Assembly (NCBI RefSeq): GCF_947487515.1
Contig: NZ_CANKWO010000002.1
Location: forward strand, 186,001-250,000
From: an uncultured Litoreibacter sp.
Lineage (GTDB): Bacteria > Pseudomonadota > Alphaproteobacteria > Rhodobacterales > Rhodobacteraceae
Length of the DNA: 64,000 bases
Reading direction: 5' to 3'
The notes under the pieces were generated by a model. It saw nothing but the letters and a program-made list of their open reading frames with translations, made no database searches and was not told the DNA's origin. A program made the position numbers and the translations under genes. Shown here piece by piece: positions 16,391-25,414 of this stretch (positions are counted from its first letter, which is position 1; each line of letters opens with the position of its first letter).

Positions 16391-16963
16391 ATGGTCGTCT
16401 TGAACAAAATTTACACCAGAACCGGTGACGCAGGTGAAACGGCGCTTGGCAATGGTGCTCGGGTTGCGAAGCACTCCCAAAGGGTCAACGCCTACGGGAC
16501 GGTTGACGAAACTAATGCGACAGTTGGTTTGGCACGCCACTACGCCGATGGCGAGATGGATGCGCAATTGGCAATGATCCAAAATGACCTCTTCGATCTG
16601 GGGGCGGACCTGTGCCGGCCAGATATGGAGAAGGATGCCGACGCGGAGTATCAACCTCTGCGAATTGCGGCCAATCAGGTGTCCCGTCTGGAGGCCGAGA
16701 TCGACGCAATGAACGCAGCGTTGGAGCCTTTGCGGTCCTTTATTTTGCCCGGAGGCTCGGCACTGGCCGCCCAGCTTCATCTTTGCCGCACCGTTTCACG
16801 CCGCGCAGAGCGCCTGTCCGTGGAGCTCGCGACGGTGGAATCAGTAAATCCAGACGCCATCAAATACCTAAATCGTCTGTCGGATTGGTTCTTCGTCGCC
16901 TCCCGAATCTCCAACAACGACGGGAAAGATGACGTGCTCTGGGTTCCCGGAGCAAATCGGTAG
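16391..16963 (+). CDS. cob(I)alamin adenosyltransferase, PduO/MMAB type
   Basis: 190 residues from the ATG at 16391. The N-terminal ATP-binding TRTGDAGETAL (about 8-18) and the C-terminal CRTVSRRAERLSVEL (about 132-146) are PduO-type signatures. It transfers the adenosyl group of ATP to reduced cobalamin to make adenosylcobalamin. That cofactor is needed by ethylmalonyl-CoA and methylmalonyl-CoA mutases, which fits the mcd, mcl1 and ETF genes in this window. It is downstream of the HIG1 protein gene and 168 bases before etfB. Confidence 0.92.
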   Translation: MVVLNKIYTRTGDAGETALGNGARVAKHSQRVNAYGTVDETNATVGLARHYADGEMDAQLAMIQNDLFDLGADLCRPDMEKDADAEYQPLRIAANQVSRLEAEIDAMNAALEPLRSFILPGGSALAAQLHLCRTVSRRAERLSVELATVESVNPDAIKYLNRLSDWFFVASRISNNDGKDDVLWVPGANR

Positions 16964-17131
16964 CGCAAACATCTTGCCTTTGTGAAATTTTTGGTCTTTT
17001 TTTCATCAATACGGCGCGACATATGGCGTCCGTGTCGATTTTGGCCTGTTTTCCGCGGCGTGCCTCCGGTATCTCGGAAACTGGAAATTTAGCGCGTCCA
17101 CTCCGGACGCTTATCTAGGGAGATACCGCAG

Positions 17132-17893
17132 ATGAAGGTCCTCGTACCCGTCAAACGCGTCATCGACTATAACGTGAAGGTTCGTGTAAAAGCGGACGGT
17201 AGCGGTGTCGATCTCGCGAACGTCAAAATGTCCATGAACCCGTTCGACGAAATTGCCGTCGAACAGGCTATCCGCCTCAAAGAGGCTGGCAAAGCCGAAG
17301 AGATCGTAGCGGTTTCCATTGGCGTTAAGCAAAACCAAGAAACACTGCGCACAGCGCTCGCAATGGGCGCCGATCGCGCGATCCTCATTGTCGCGGCCGA
17401 TGATGTGCATGATGACATCGAGCCATTGGCCGTCGCCAAGCTGCTCAAAGCCGTGGTTGAAGAAGAGCAACCTGGCCTTGTACTATGCGGCAAACAGGCG
17501 ATCGACAACGACATGAACGCGACAGGTCAAATGCTGTCTGCGCTTTTGGGTTGGTCCCAAGCAACATTCGCATCCGAGCTGGACATTGATGGCGACCAAG
17601 CCGTCGTGACCCGCGAAGTGGACGGCGGCTTGCAAACCATCAAAGTGAACATGCCCACGGTCGCGACTGTCGACCTGCGCTTGAACGAGCCGCGCTATGC
17701 GTCTTTGCCAAACATCATGAAAGCTAAGAAAAAGCCTTTGGATGAAAAGGCCGCTGCTGATTACGGCGTAGATGTTGCGAACCGCCTGACGGTTGTAAAA
17801 ACATCCGAGCCTGAAAGCCGCAAAGCCGGTGTAAAAGTTGCATCCGTAGACGAGCTGGTTGCGAAACTCAAAGACGAAGCGGGGGTTTTGTAA
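17132..17893 (+). CDS. etfB: electron transfer flavoprotein, beta subunit
   Basis: 253 residues beginning [16 protein letters not shown], a conserved ETF-beta start. The AMP-binding and signature region [20 protein letters not shown] lies at about 176-195. With EtfA it forms the FAD-containing heterodimer that takes electrons from acyl-CoA dehydrogenases (including methylsuccinyl-CoA dehydrogenase, encoded at 29.5 kb) and passes them to ETF:ubiquinone oxidoreductase. GGGAGA lies before the ATG. etfA starts one base after the stop. Confidence 0.97.
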   Translation: MKVLVPVKRVIDYNVKVRVKADGSGVDLANVKMSMNPFDEIAVEQAIRLKEAGKAEEIVAVSIGVKQNQETLRTALAMGADRAILIVAADDVHDDIEPLAVAKLLKAVVEEEQPGLVLCGKQAIDNDMNATGQMLSALLGWSQATFASELDIDGDQAVVTREVDGGLQTIKVNMPTVATVDLRLNEPRYASLPNIMKAKKKPLDEKAAADYGVDVANRLTVVKTSEPESRKAGVKVASVDELVAKLKDEAGVL

Positions 17894-17894
17894 A

Positions 17895-18821
17895 ATGGCT
17901 GTTCTTCTAATTGCTGAAACAACCGGAGCAGATTTGGCCGTAGACGCCACTGCAAAAGGTGTGACCGCTGCCAAAGCCATGGGCGATGTGACCGTTTTGG
18001 TTGCAGGTTCCGGCTGTGCCGCAGCTGCCGATGCCGCCGCCAAACTGGACGGTGTATCCAAAGTTCTGCTGGCGGATGACGCTGCATATGCGAACGACTT
18101 GGCCGAGCCTTTGGCCGATTTGATCATCTCACTGGCAGGTGACTTTGAGCAAATCGTGGCGCCTTCCACGGCCTCTGCGAAGAACGTGCTTCCGCGCGTC
18201 GCGGCCCTGTTGGATGCCATGATGATCTCGGATGTGACTGCCGTAGTGGATGGCAACACCTTTGAGCGCCCGATCTACGCGGGCAACGCGATCCAAACCG
18301 TTCAGTCAAACGATGGCAAAAAAGTTCTGACAGTCCGCACTGCGAACTTCGACGCGGCCGGTGAAGGCGGGTCTGCATCTGTCGAGGCTGCGGCTGCAGC
18401 TGCAAACCCTGGCTTGTCGTCTTGGGTTGAAGACAAGGTTGCAGAGTCTGATCGCCCAGAACTTACCTCCGCGGGCATCGTCGTATCCGGCGGTCGCGGC
18501 GTTGGCTCCGAGGACGACTTCGCATTGATCGAAAAACTGGCTGACAAGCTTGGGGCCGCCGTAGGCGCATCCCGTGCGGCTGTTGACAGTGGCTATGCAC
18601 CGAACGACTGGCAAGTTGGTCAGACCGGCAAGGTTGTGGCTCCGGATCTCTACATTGCGGTCGGTATTTCCGGCGCAATCCAGCACTTGGCTGGTATGAA
18701 AGACTCCAAAGTCATCGTCGCCATCAACAAAGACGAGGAAGCCCCGATTTTCCAAGTCGCAGACTACGGTCTGGTCGCCGACTTGTTCGACGCGGTGCCT
18801 GCCTTGATCGACGCGATCTAG
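17895..18821 (+). CDS. etfA: electron transfer flavoprotein, alpha subunit
   Basis: 308 residues from the ATG at 17895; the upstream open frame lies inside etfB. The C-terminal FAD-binding domain is intact: [12 protein letters not shown], then [37 protein letters not shown] and [12 protein letters not shown], the classic ETF-alpha signature. It makes the stable ETF heterodimer with EtfB. It ends just before a strong bidirectional terminator. Confidence 0.97.
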   Translation: MAVLLIAETTGADLAVDATAKGVTAAKAMGDVTVLVAGSGCAAAADAAAKLDGVSKVLLADDAAYANDLAEPLADLIISLAGDFEQIVAPSTASAKNVLPRVAALLDAMMISDVTAVVDGNTFERPIYAGNAIQTVQSNDGKKVLTVRTANFDAAGEGGSASVEAAAAAANPGLSSWVEDKVAESDRPELTSAGIVVSGGRGVGSEDDFALIEKLADKLGAAVGASRAAVDSGYAPNDWQVGQTGKVVAPDLYIAVGISGAIQHLAGMKDSKVIVAINKDEEAPIFQVADYGLVADLFDAVPALIDAI

Positions 18822-18839
18822 GCCTCTTCTACATCATGT

Positions 18840-18870
18840 AAAAGGGCTCGCCATTGGCGGGCCCTTTTTT
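18840..18870. terminator. bidirectional terminator after etfA
   Basis: A stem of about 11 bp with one mismatch (AAAGGGC-t-CGCC paired to GGCG-g-GCCCTTT) around an ATT loop, followed by six T residues on the plus strand. On the minus strand it also ends in TTTTA, so it can serve the convergent gene that stops at 18872. Confidence 0.9.
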
Positions 18871-18871
18871 G

Positions 18872-19678
18872 TTACAAGACGTCAAGCAAACGCTCTGCGA
18901 TCATTTGATGCGTTGAGGGGCCTATCATTTCCTTTGCGGCTGGGGCTTCCATCTCACTGTAGATCATGCCGTCCATCATCCCGCGCTCATTGGCGATATT
19001 CACCTCGACGATCTCATCGACTAGGCCGCTCAATCGTCCGACCAGCGGGGCATCCAAAAACAGCGGCTCTGGCCCAAGATCAACAGCAGAGGACAACTCC
19101 GGTTGTGGCTCGCGCAACCAAAGAAGGATACATCGCCCGTTGATCTGGCGGATCATCAGCTCCATTCGTGCGATCCAAGCCGTGCGCAGCTCCATCTCGA
19201 TTGCAGCAAAGCGTTGGGCAGATATGCCTTTCAGGGTTGTTAGCATATGCCGTGTGAAGGAAAATTCGCTGAAATCGACTTCGCGGTAGATTGACATCAA
19301 CAGTGCCGACGCTTTCAAGAACCGGTCATTCCTGCGCGCGTGAACCATGTAGTAGCGGTTCGACATATTTTGCGCGCCCATGACTTGTATAACAGTCGTT
19401 TTCGCTTTGCTGCACAGCCCCATCAATGATGGGTCATGCACAAATGCATCGACCCCCGCGTTCACCGCGCTAAAATTGGGGCAGGGCATTCCCTTCGCAT
19501 TTTCCACGATTTCTACAAACGGATGCTCAACAAACTTCCCGTAGGTTTCTGTACCCCCAATGAAGGAAATATATTCCTTCTTAAGACTGCGCCTTGGTCC
19601 TCGGAACAGCAGTTTCGACTGACCGTAACGGCATTGATTGTAATTTAATGGACTAGCGTCCGCTCTTTCATAGGCCAT
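18872..19678 (-). CDS. DUF6473-like protein
   Basis: 268 residues from the ATG at 19678, which has AGAGGTGGGG upstream; 11 more in-frame residues are possible. The LNYNQCRYGQSKLLFRGPRR segment and FIGGTETYGKFVEHPF are what I associate with DUF6473, a family seen in Rhodobacteraceae. The GGTETYG/SAVNAGVDAF/VQVMGAQNMSNRYY order resembles an SGNH-like or sulfotransferase-adjacent fold, but I see no clear catalytic triad. It is divergent from the hydroxyacyl-CoA dehydrogenase gene. Function unknown. Confidence 0.7.
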   Translation of the reverse strand: MAYERADASPLNYNQCRYGQSKLLFRGPRRSLKKEYISFIGGTETYGKFVEHPFVEIVENAKGMPCPNFSAVNAGVDAFVHDPSLMGLCSKAKTTVIQVMGAQNMSNRYYMVHARRNDRFLKASALLMSIYREVDFSEFSFTRHMLTTLKGISAQRFAAIEMELRTAWIARMELMIRQINGRCILLWLREPQPELSSAVDLGPEPLFLDAPLVGRLSGLVDEIVEVNIANERGMMDGMIYSEMEAPAAKEMIGPSTHQMIAERLLDVL

Positions 19679-19733
19679 TGCCCCACCTCTTTTCGACTCA
19701 CCCAACCTCACATTCGCAGTGACCCGTTGCCAA

Positions 19734-19770
19734 AAAGCTAAAGTGTTAATTTCTTAAAACTTTTAGCTTT
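19734..19770. promoter_or_regulatory. AT-rich inverted repeat in a divergent promoter region
   Basis: AAAGCTAAA (19734-19742) is perfectly complementary to TTTAGCTTT (19762-19770) with 19 bases between. It lies 55 bases upstream of the DUF6473 start and about 70 bases upstream of hbd. It could be an operator for one or both genes. Confidence 0.4.
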
Positions 19771-19838
19771 CCCACGCCCCCTTGCGCCCCGTGTGAACAG
19801 AGGCCTATCTTGTCGCGAACCGGATGGAGAATGCGGAA

Positions 19839-20714
19839 ATGGAAATCTCAAAAGTTGGTGTCATCGGCGCAGGCCAAATGGGAAATGGCATTGCACATGT
19901 GTTTGCATTGTCTGGCTATAAAGTTTTGATCAACGACATTTCGCAAGACAATTTGGATGCAGCGATTGAGGTCATAAAAGGCAATTTAGATCGTCAGGTC
20001 AGCCGAGAAAAGATCTCTGCCGAAGATCGCGCTGCCGCTATGGCCAACATCACGACCACACTTGTGTTGTCGGACTTGGGGCCATCCGATTTGATTATCG
20101 AGGCCGCAACTGAACGTGAAACAGTTAAAACCGCGATCTTTGAAGAGTTGATACCGCATCTACGCCCCCATACAATTTTGACGTCGAACACATCGTCGAT
20201 TTCGATCACACGGCTGGCTTCACGCACGGACCGTCCTGAAAAATTCATGGGGTTCCACTTCATGAACCCTGTACCGATCATGCAATTGGTAGAGCTGATC
20301 CGCGGCATTGCGACCGATACGGAAACTTTCGAGGCCTGTTTGGCAGTGGTTGAAAAGCTGGGGAAAACAGCAGCCCGCGCCGAGGATTTTCCCGCCTTCA
20401 TCGTAAACCGCATCCTGATGCCAATGATCAACGAGGCCGTCTATACGCTTTATGAAGGGGTCGGTTCGGTCACATCCATCGATCAGTCGCTCAAATTGGG
20501 TGCAAATCACCCGATGGGGCCGCTGGAGCTTGCCGATTTCATTGGTCTCGACACCTGTCTTGCGATCATGAATGTGCTGCATGACGGGTTGGCGGACACC
20601 AAGTACCGTCCCTGCCCTTTGCTCACAAAATATGTCGAAGCCGGTTGGCTCGGTCGCAAGACGCAACGCGGGTTCTACGATTACCGCCAAGATCCCCCCG
20701 TGCCGACGCGATAG
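19839..20714 (+). CDS. hbd: 3-hydroxybutyryl-CoA dehydrogenase
   Basis: 291 residues from the ATG at 19839; GGAG lies 9 bases upstream, whereas the in-frame ATG at 19824 has none. The NAD-binding motif is GVIGAGQMG (7-15). The catalytic region GFHFMNPVP near 134-142 supplies His, and an Asn follows in LELADFIGLDTC. Members interconvert acetoacetyl-CoA and 3-hydroxybutyryl-CoA, feeding PHB and, through crotonyl-CoA, the ethylmalonyl-CoA pathway. It is close to etfBA, from which it is separated by the convergent DUF6473 gene. Stereospecificity (S) is assumed from family. Confidence 0.9.
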   Translation: MEISKVGVIGAGQMGNGIAHVFALSGYKVLINDISQDNLDAAIEVIKGNLDRQVSREKISAEDRAAAMANITTTLVLSDLGPSDLIIEAATERETVKTAIFEELIPHLRPHTILTSNTSSISITRLASRTDRPEKFMGFHFMNPVPIMQLVELIRGIATDTETFEACLAVVEKLGKTAARAEDFPAFIVNRILMPMINEAVYTLYEGVGSVTSIDQSLKLGANHPMGPLELADFIGLDTCLAIMNVLHDGLADTKYRPCPLLTKYVEAGWLGRKTQRGFYDYRQDPPVPTR

Positions 20715-20717
20715 GCC

Positions 20718-21629
20718 TTACTTCTTGGCCAGCGCCTTCAGTGCGAGTGTTTTCTCCCGAAGCCAAGCGACAAAGCCGCGTGGATTGCTGACCCATTCCT
20801 TGATCTCCTCTGGATCAATTGGGGTCCCCACAACTGGGGCTTGGGGCTTGTAAAGCGCGTGACGCACTTCGTAGATCAGTAACCCTTGGCGCAGGGTTGC
20901 GGACAATCTGTTGGCAATTTGATAGGCGCGCGAGTTCTGACCTTGAAAATAGATCGGCACGACTTTGGCGCCGGACCGGTGGATCATCTTGGCGGTAAAC
21001 GGGTTCCATTCGGCCTCGATTGCGGGCCCAAACGCAGTCTCTGACGTGGCGACGACACCTGACGGGAACAACACGATGGCTCCGCCGTCTTTCAGATGCT
21101 CCATCGCTTTGCGCCGCATTTCCAGGTTCTTTTGAAGGGCGTCATCCTCATGTGGAAATGGCACCGGAATCATGAACATGTCGATCGCGTTCACACCCGT
21201 CAGCAAAGAGCGGGTCAGAATTTTGTAATCGGTGCGCACTCGGCCGATAAGTTCGGCCAAAACCATACCATCCACCAGCCCATGCGGGTGGTTGGCGACA
21301 AAAATAACCGGACCATCTTTTGGGATGTTGTCGATCTGATCTTGCGGAGTTTGCAGCTCGATGCCCATCACATCCAATGCATCACGCCAAAACCCTTGGC
21401 CAAACTTGACCCCGCCTCGCTCGAACTTACGGATCAAAAACAGAAGGTGCAGCTTTCCGGTGAACAGCTCCATCACTCGGATGGCATTGGCTTTCCACGG
21501 ATTGGTAAACGTGTTCGCGTAGGACAGGTTGCGCTTGTCGTAGGCCACATATTCAGGATGGTCGAAGGGCAAGTCCTCCGTCCGAGGTGCCTCATCAGGC
21601 GCACCGCTGATATCTTGATCAGAGCTCAA
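20718..21629 (-). CDS. lysophospholipid acyltransferase-like protein
   Basis: 303 residues. The acyltransferase active-site block is ANHPHGLVDG, with the substrate-binding block FPSGVVATSE about 75 residues later, where PlsC proteins have FPEGTRS. The spacing between the His and Asp differs from the classical HX4D, so it belongs to a divergent subfamily. Members acylate lysophosphatidate or other lipids at the inner membrane. The start overlaps the HPr gene by four bases (ATGA), making it the last gene of the chvI-chvG-hprK-rapZ-EIIA-HPr operon. Confidence 0.75.
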   Translation of the reverse strand: MSSDQDISGAPDEAPRTEDLPFDHPEYVAYDKRNLSYANTFTNPWKANAIRVMELFTGKLHLLFLIRKFERGGVKFGQGFWRDALDVMGIELQTPQDQIDNIPKDGPVIFVANHPHGLVDGMVLAELIGRVRTDYKILTRSLLTGVNAIDMFMIPVPFPHEDDALQKNLEMRRKAMEHLKDGGAIVLFPSGVVATSETAFGPAIEAEWNPFTAKMIHRSGAKVVPIYFQGQNSRAYQIANRLSATLRQGLLIYEVRHALYKPQAPVVGTPIDPEEIKEWVSNPRGFVAWLREKTLALKALAKK

Positions 21630-21898
21630 TTTCCTTCGCCAAACTTATCGGCAATCAAGGCTGACAAAGCGTCCAGAACCCCTTGTGCATCAGCACCTTC
21701 GGTTCGCACCTCAATTGAGGTCCCGCGCGACGCCGCCAACATCAGCAGCCCCATAATGCTATCACCGGAGACATCCATGCCGTCTTTGCAAACGGTCACA
21801 CGGGCATCAAAGCCTTCTACAACTTCAACGAATTTGGCGCTTGCGCGCGCATGAAGGCCCTTCTCATTGATGATATCAAGTGTGCGTTCAATCATCAT
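21626..21898 (-). CDS. ptsH: phosphocarrier protein HPr
   Basis: 90 residues. The phospho-acceptor His is in KGLHARASAKF (His16), and the regulatory serine segment is DVSGDSIMGLLML (about 44-56), the site phosphorylated by HPr kinase. Such alphaproteobacterial HPr proteins usually do not drive sugar uptake but carry a regulatory phosphate. It overlaps the EIIA gene by 4 bases upstream and the acyltransferase gene by 4 bases downstream. Enzyme I is not in the window. Confidence 0.95.
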   Translation of the reverse strand: MMIERTLDIINEKGLHARASAKFVEVVEGFDARVTVCKDGMDVSGDSIMGLLMLAASRGTSIEVRTEGADAQGVLDALSALIADKFGEGN

Positions 21899-22287
21899 TC
21901 TACCGACCCGTCAAAACTGTTAATATACTTACGCCCTGCGTCCATCGCGAGCGCCACCGCAGTGTCGACGCTGGTGGTGCGCGATTTCGCGAGCTTGATC
22001 AGCATGGGCAAGTTCGCCCCATACAAAATACGTCTATTTTCGGGGCTACACGCCAACAAGGACAAATTGGAAGGCGAGCCGCCAAACATATCTGTAACAA
22101 CAACAACCCCATCCCCGTCATCCACAGAGTCTGCGGCTTGGCAGATTTCGGATTGCTTGTCGGAGCGGTCGTGGTTCTCTTCGATGGTAATTGCGCGAAT
22201 GCCGGTTTGTTTGCCGACGACATGCTCAACGGCTGACAAGTATTCCCTTGCCAGCCCGCCATGTGCGACGATGACTATTCCGATCAC
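21895..22287 (-). CDS. PTS EIIA component, mannose family
   Basis: 130 residues beginning MIGIVIVAHGGLAREYL; His9 in AHGG is the phosphorylation site of EIIA-Man proteins. The DGDGVVVVTDMFGGSPSNL motif (about 61-79) is the other conserved block. No EIIB, EIIC or EIID genes accompany it, so it probably acts as a regulatory phosphate sink rather than a transporter part. It overlaps HPr by four bases and follows rapZ. Confidence 0.92.
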   Translation of the reverse strand: MIGIVIVAHGGLAREYLSAVEHVVGKQTGIRAITIEENHDRSDKQSEICQAADSVDDGDGVVVVTDMFGGSPSNLSLLACSPENRRILYGANLPMLIKLAKSRTTSVDTAVALAMDAGRKYINSFDGSVE

Positions 22288-22302
22288 CCGACAAACATCC
22301 CG

Positions 22303-23193
22303 TTACATTTCCCCAACACCGGACTTGGTCCGGCGTTCTAATTCTCGATGCCTTATAGACACCTGCCAACCCTTATTTGCAAGGCCCTTAGCCATCATTT
22401 CCGCAACGGCAACGGATCGGTGCTTTCCACCCGTGCATCCCAGACCGATTGTGAGGTAAGATTTCCCTTCATCATGGAATGCGGGCAGCAACATCAATGT
22501 GAGATCCATGATTTTAGTGAAAAAGGGCGACAATCGTTCGTCTTGCGCAACATAGGCCACCACGTTTTCCTCTTGGCCCGTCAAGTCTCTTAAGTTCGGG
22601 TCCCAATGAGGGTTTCGCAGGAAGCGGCAGTCAAATGCCATGTCCACCCCATGTGGAACTCCGCGCTTGTAGGAGAAAGAATTCACCAATACGGACAAGC
22701 CCTTGTCATCAGGAGTGCCGAAAAGTTTGCCAAGCTCATCACGCAATTCATGAGGGGACAGATCAGACGTGTCGATAACCACATCACTTCGCGATTGAAT
22801 AGCCCCCAGAAGCTCGCGTTCGCGTTGCAGCCCGTCCATCAAACCCTCGTTCGGGGCCATCGGATGCGGGCGCCGGCTCTCAGAATACCTGCGTACAAGA
22901 ACGTCTTCGCGCGCATTCAGATAAAGCAAACTCACTTCCGAGCTGACTTGCCCAGGCAGGGCTTCCACAAGCTGCATCAAAGCCCTAGTCGTGAAATCAC
23001 GGTTCCGGACATCAACGCCCAAAGCGATGGACCGCGACAAAGGAGCCCCGCTCAGCAATCGCGGGATCATGGACAATGGCAAATTGTCGATCGCCTCATA
23101 CCCCATATCCTCCAACGCGTTGATCGCGGTACTGCGTCCGGCACCCGAAGGGCCAGTCACAATCACAATCTGATGCGGGGGTTTTTGGTTCAT
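22303..23193 (-). CDS. rapZ: RapZ/YvcJ-family nucleotide-binding protein
   Basis: 296 residues. The N-terminal Walker A segment GPSGAGRST is at 14-22; the position normally held by lysine is Arg20. The Walker B-like block is near ALGVDVRNRD, and the C-terminal domain contains IGLGCTGGKHRSV (about 250-262), the hallmark of RapZ. E. coli RapZ directs RNase E to the GlmZ RNA to control glmS; role in this lineage is less clear. It overlaps hprK by 4 bases in the PTS-like operon. Confidence 0.92.
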   Translation of the reverse strand: MNQKPPHQIVIVTGPSGAGRSTAINALEDMGYEAIDNLPLSMIPRLLSGAPLSRSIALGVDVRNRDFTTRALMQLVEALPGQVSSEVSLLYLNAREDVLVRRYSESRRPHPMAPNEGLMDGLQRERELLGAIQSRSDVVIDTSDLSPHELRDELGKLFGTPDDKGLSVLVNSFSYKRGVPHGVDMAFDCRFLRNPHWDPNLRDLTGQEENVVAYVAQDERLSPFFTKIMDLTLMLLPAFHDEGKSYLTIGLGCTGGKHRSVAVAEMMAKGLANKGWQVSIRHRELERRTKSGVGEM

Positions 23194-23639
23194 GTGTTTA
23201 TTGAACCGTGAAAACCAAACTTTAGAAAGTGCAAAAGCGCCGCTGCCAAGTTTGTTTGATCACTCTTTTGTATCAACGGCAGCGGGGTTCCTGCGAAATC
23301 GACGTATCGTCGAACTGGCAGTCGTTCCTGTGACGCACCCTCCAGATCAACCACGCCCACCAATCGGGCCTCATCCGCGCAAGGGGCCGACAGCAGTCCA
23401 ATTCCGCGAGCTTCTATCGCTTGCGGCAAGTTTGGAGGTCGGCGAACCGCCACATATTCACCACAGATTGAGATGTCACAGCGATCGTCAGCAACTAACT
23501 CCGCTCCCAAGGCCATCAATTCCAGTGCCAAGGTGGATTTCCCTATCCCCGCACGGCCCACAAGCAAAAGACCGTTGCCCACTAGGGACACGCAGGTCGC
23601 ATGCAATTGGCACGGGAGGGGAGGACATTGAAACGCCAT
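23190..23639 (-). CDS. hprK: short HPr kinase/phosphorylase
   Basis: 149 residues, only the catalytic C-terminal domain; Firmicute HprK is about 310. The P-loop GRAGIGKST is at 28-36, followed by ADDRCDI (51-57), and the signature EARGIGLL at 77-84. It phosphorylates the regulatory Ser of HPr. Absence of the N-terminal domain is normal for alphaproteobacteria. It lies between chvG (54 bases) and rapZ (4-base overlap). Confidence 0.93.
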   Translation of the reverse strand: MAFQCPPLPCQLHATCVSLVGNGLLLVGRAGIGKSTLALELMALGAELVADDRCDISICGEYVAVRRPPNLPQAIEARGIGLLSAPCADEARLVGVVDLEGASQERLPVRRYVDFAGTPLPLIQKSDQTNLAAALLHFLKFGFHGSINT

Positions 23640-23693
23640 AGCTGAAACTAGAACGGATCCGAAGTGACGCCCAGACGATTCTAAGAAAAACTG

Positions 23694-25412
23694 CTAGGTT
23701 GGAAGACCCACCACGAAGCGCGCGCCAAGGGGCTCGGAGGTGACGTCAGCGTCGGTAGGGCGAATGTTCTCAGCCCAGATCACTCCACCATGTGCTTCGA
23801 TGATCTGCTTGGAAATAGCCAAACCAAGGCCAGAGTGGTTACCGAACTGTCGTTCAGGGCGTTCGGAGTAGAACCGGTTAAAGACTTTGTTCAACGCCTG
23901 CTCTGGAATTCCGGGGCCAGTGTCTTCAACGACGACCAGAACACGGTTATCGCGACGGCGCGCCCAAATGCGAACGGCATCCCCGTCTTCGCAAAAAGAT
24001 GTGGCGTTGGTAATAAGGTTTACAAACACCTGCGCCAAACGCGCTTCAAGTCCGTGAATGACAATCGATTCATCCGGTACATCTTTGATGAATTCGACAC
24101 CGTTTTCAGCGGCCTGCTGACCTAGGTATTCAGACAGGTTATTGATCATGCGCATAAGGTCGAACGGCTCTTCGTCCTCTTTCACCAATTCGCTGTCCAG
24201 TCTGGACGCATTGGAAATGTCGCTCACCAGACGGTCCAACCGGCGCACGTCATGTTCGATCACATCCAGAAGGCGGCCGCGCTGTTCATCGGTCTTGGCG
24301 ACGTGAAGCGTTCCGACTGCAGAGCGCAACGATGCAAGCGGGTTCTTAATTTCATGCGCCACATCTGCCGCAAATTGCTCATTGGCATCGATGCGTTCAT
24401 AGAGCGCTGATACCATGCCACGCATCGCACCAGACAAGCGGCCAATCTCATCAGGTCGTGCGGTGAGGTCAGGAATTCTCACGCGGCTTGGGCTCACCTT
24501 ACGGGCGTTCTTATCTTGCCCCAACTCCGCTGCTGCCGCGAGATCGGACAAAGGGTTCGCGATGGTTGAGGCCAGAACTAGGCTCAACCCAATGGATACG
24601 AGGATTGCAATCACAAACATCTGCAACACCTGCTCGCGCTCACTCCGCACCAGTTGATCAATCTGCCCTGCAACCGTAGACAAAGCGATCACACCAACGA
24701 CAGCTCCGTTACGTTCTATCGGAGTAGCGACCGAGAAAATGCTGCCGCCTGCGCCATCTTGGCCCGTCCGGTTTAACGTGGATCCGGAAATGGCTTCGGC
24801 CAGCAGGTTGCGCGCTTCTTCTTCGCCGGAAATACTTGGTTCGCGGGATGTTGATGCCCCGAACGCACCTGAGATGGATTCCCAAACACTGTTCAAGAAT
24901 CCTGTAATCACGGTCCCGTTTCGATCATTCGCCAGCCCTTCGGTTCCCGACAGTTCCGGACGGTCGGCCCCAAGGGTGCTGGCAAGCAAGTCTTCCTCCG
25001 GAGAGAAAACATAAACTTCTACCCCCGGCGCAATATCTAAGGCGCTTAGGGTCGCTGCGGGATTGGCCAGTTCAGCTTCATCGCCGGAAATCGCCAATTG
25101 CGCCTCGAAAACATCTGCGATGAGTTGCGCCTCAGAGACCAAAGCCACTTCGCGCTGCGCCACAAGACTGTCGCGAAAGGGGTTTAGAAACAAAACACCT
25201 GCAACCAATAGCACCAAGGCCAACAGGTTGAAGGTGATGATTTTGCGTGCCAAGGGGGACCGGTTCAGCGAAATCAGATTTCGCTTCTCCCGTTTGGTCT
25301 TGAGCTCCTGCTCGACGCTGTCTCCAGACCGCGTCCAGTCTTCGCCCATTACCAATTCCGCGTTATTCGCTGGCCTAGAATTTGCCACAGAAAACCTCGA
25401 CACCAATGACAT
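23694..25412 (-). CDS. chvG: sensor histidine kinase ChvG
   Basis: 572 residues. TM1 is about 58-77, the periplasmic sensor 78-262 and TM2 about 263-284, followed by a HAMP domain, a DHp domain with phospho-acceptor His353 in AADVAHEIKNPLAS, and an ATPase domain with N, G1 (VVEDTGPGIP) and G2 (GNHSGLGLAISK) boxes. ChvG senses low pH and envelope stress in plant-associated relatives and controls metabolism and surface genes. It starts two bases after the chvI stop. Length and domain order match ExoS/ChvG. Confidence 0.95.
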   Translation of the reverse strand: MSLVSRFSVANSRPANNAELVMGEDWTRSGDSVEQELKTKREKRNLISLNRSPLARKIITFNLLALVLLVAGVLFLNPFRDSLVAQREVALVSEAQLIADVFEAQLAISGDEAELANPAATLSALDIAPGVEVYVFSPEEDLLASTLGADRPELSGTEGLANDRNGTVITGFLNSVWESISGAFGASTSREPSISGEEEARNLLAEAISGSTLNRTGQDGAGGSIFSVATPIERNGAVVGVIALSTVAGQIDQLVRSEREQVLQMFVIAILVSIGLSLVLASTIANPLSDLAAAAELGQDKNARKVSPSRVRIPDLTARPDEIGRLSGAMRGMVSALYERIDANEQFAADVAHEIKNPLASLRSAVGTLHVAKTDEQRGRLLDVIEHDVRRLDRLVSDISNASRLDSELVKEDEEPFDLMRMINNLSEYLGQQAAENGVEFIKDVPDESIVIHGLEARLAQVFVNLITNATSFCEDGDAVRIWARRRDNRVLVVVEDTGPGIPEQALNKVFNRFYSERPERQFGNHSGLGLAISKQIIEAHGGVIWAENIRPTDADVTSEPLGARFVVGLPT

Positions 25413-25414
25413 AG

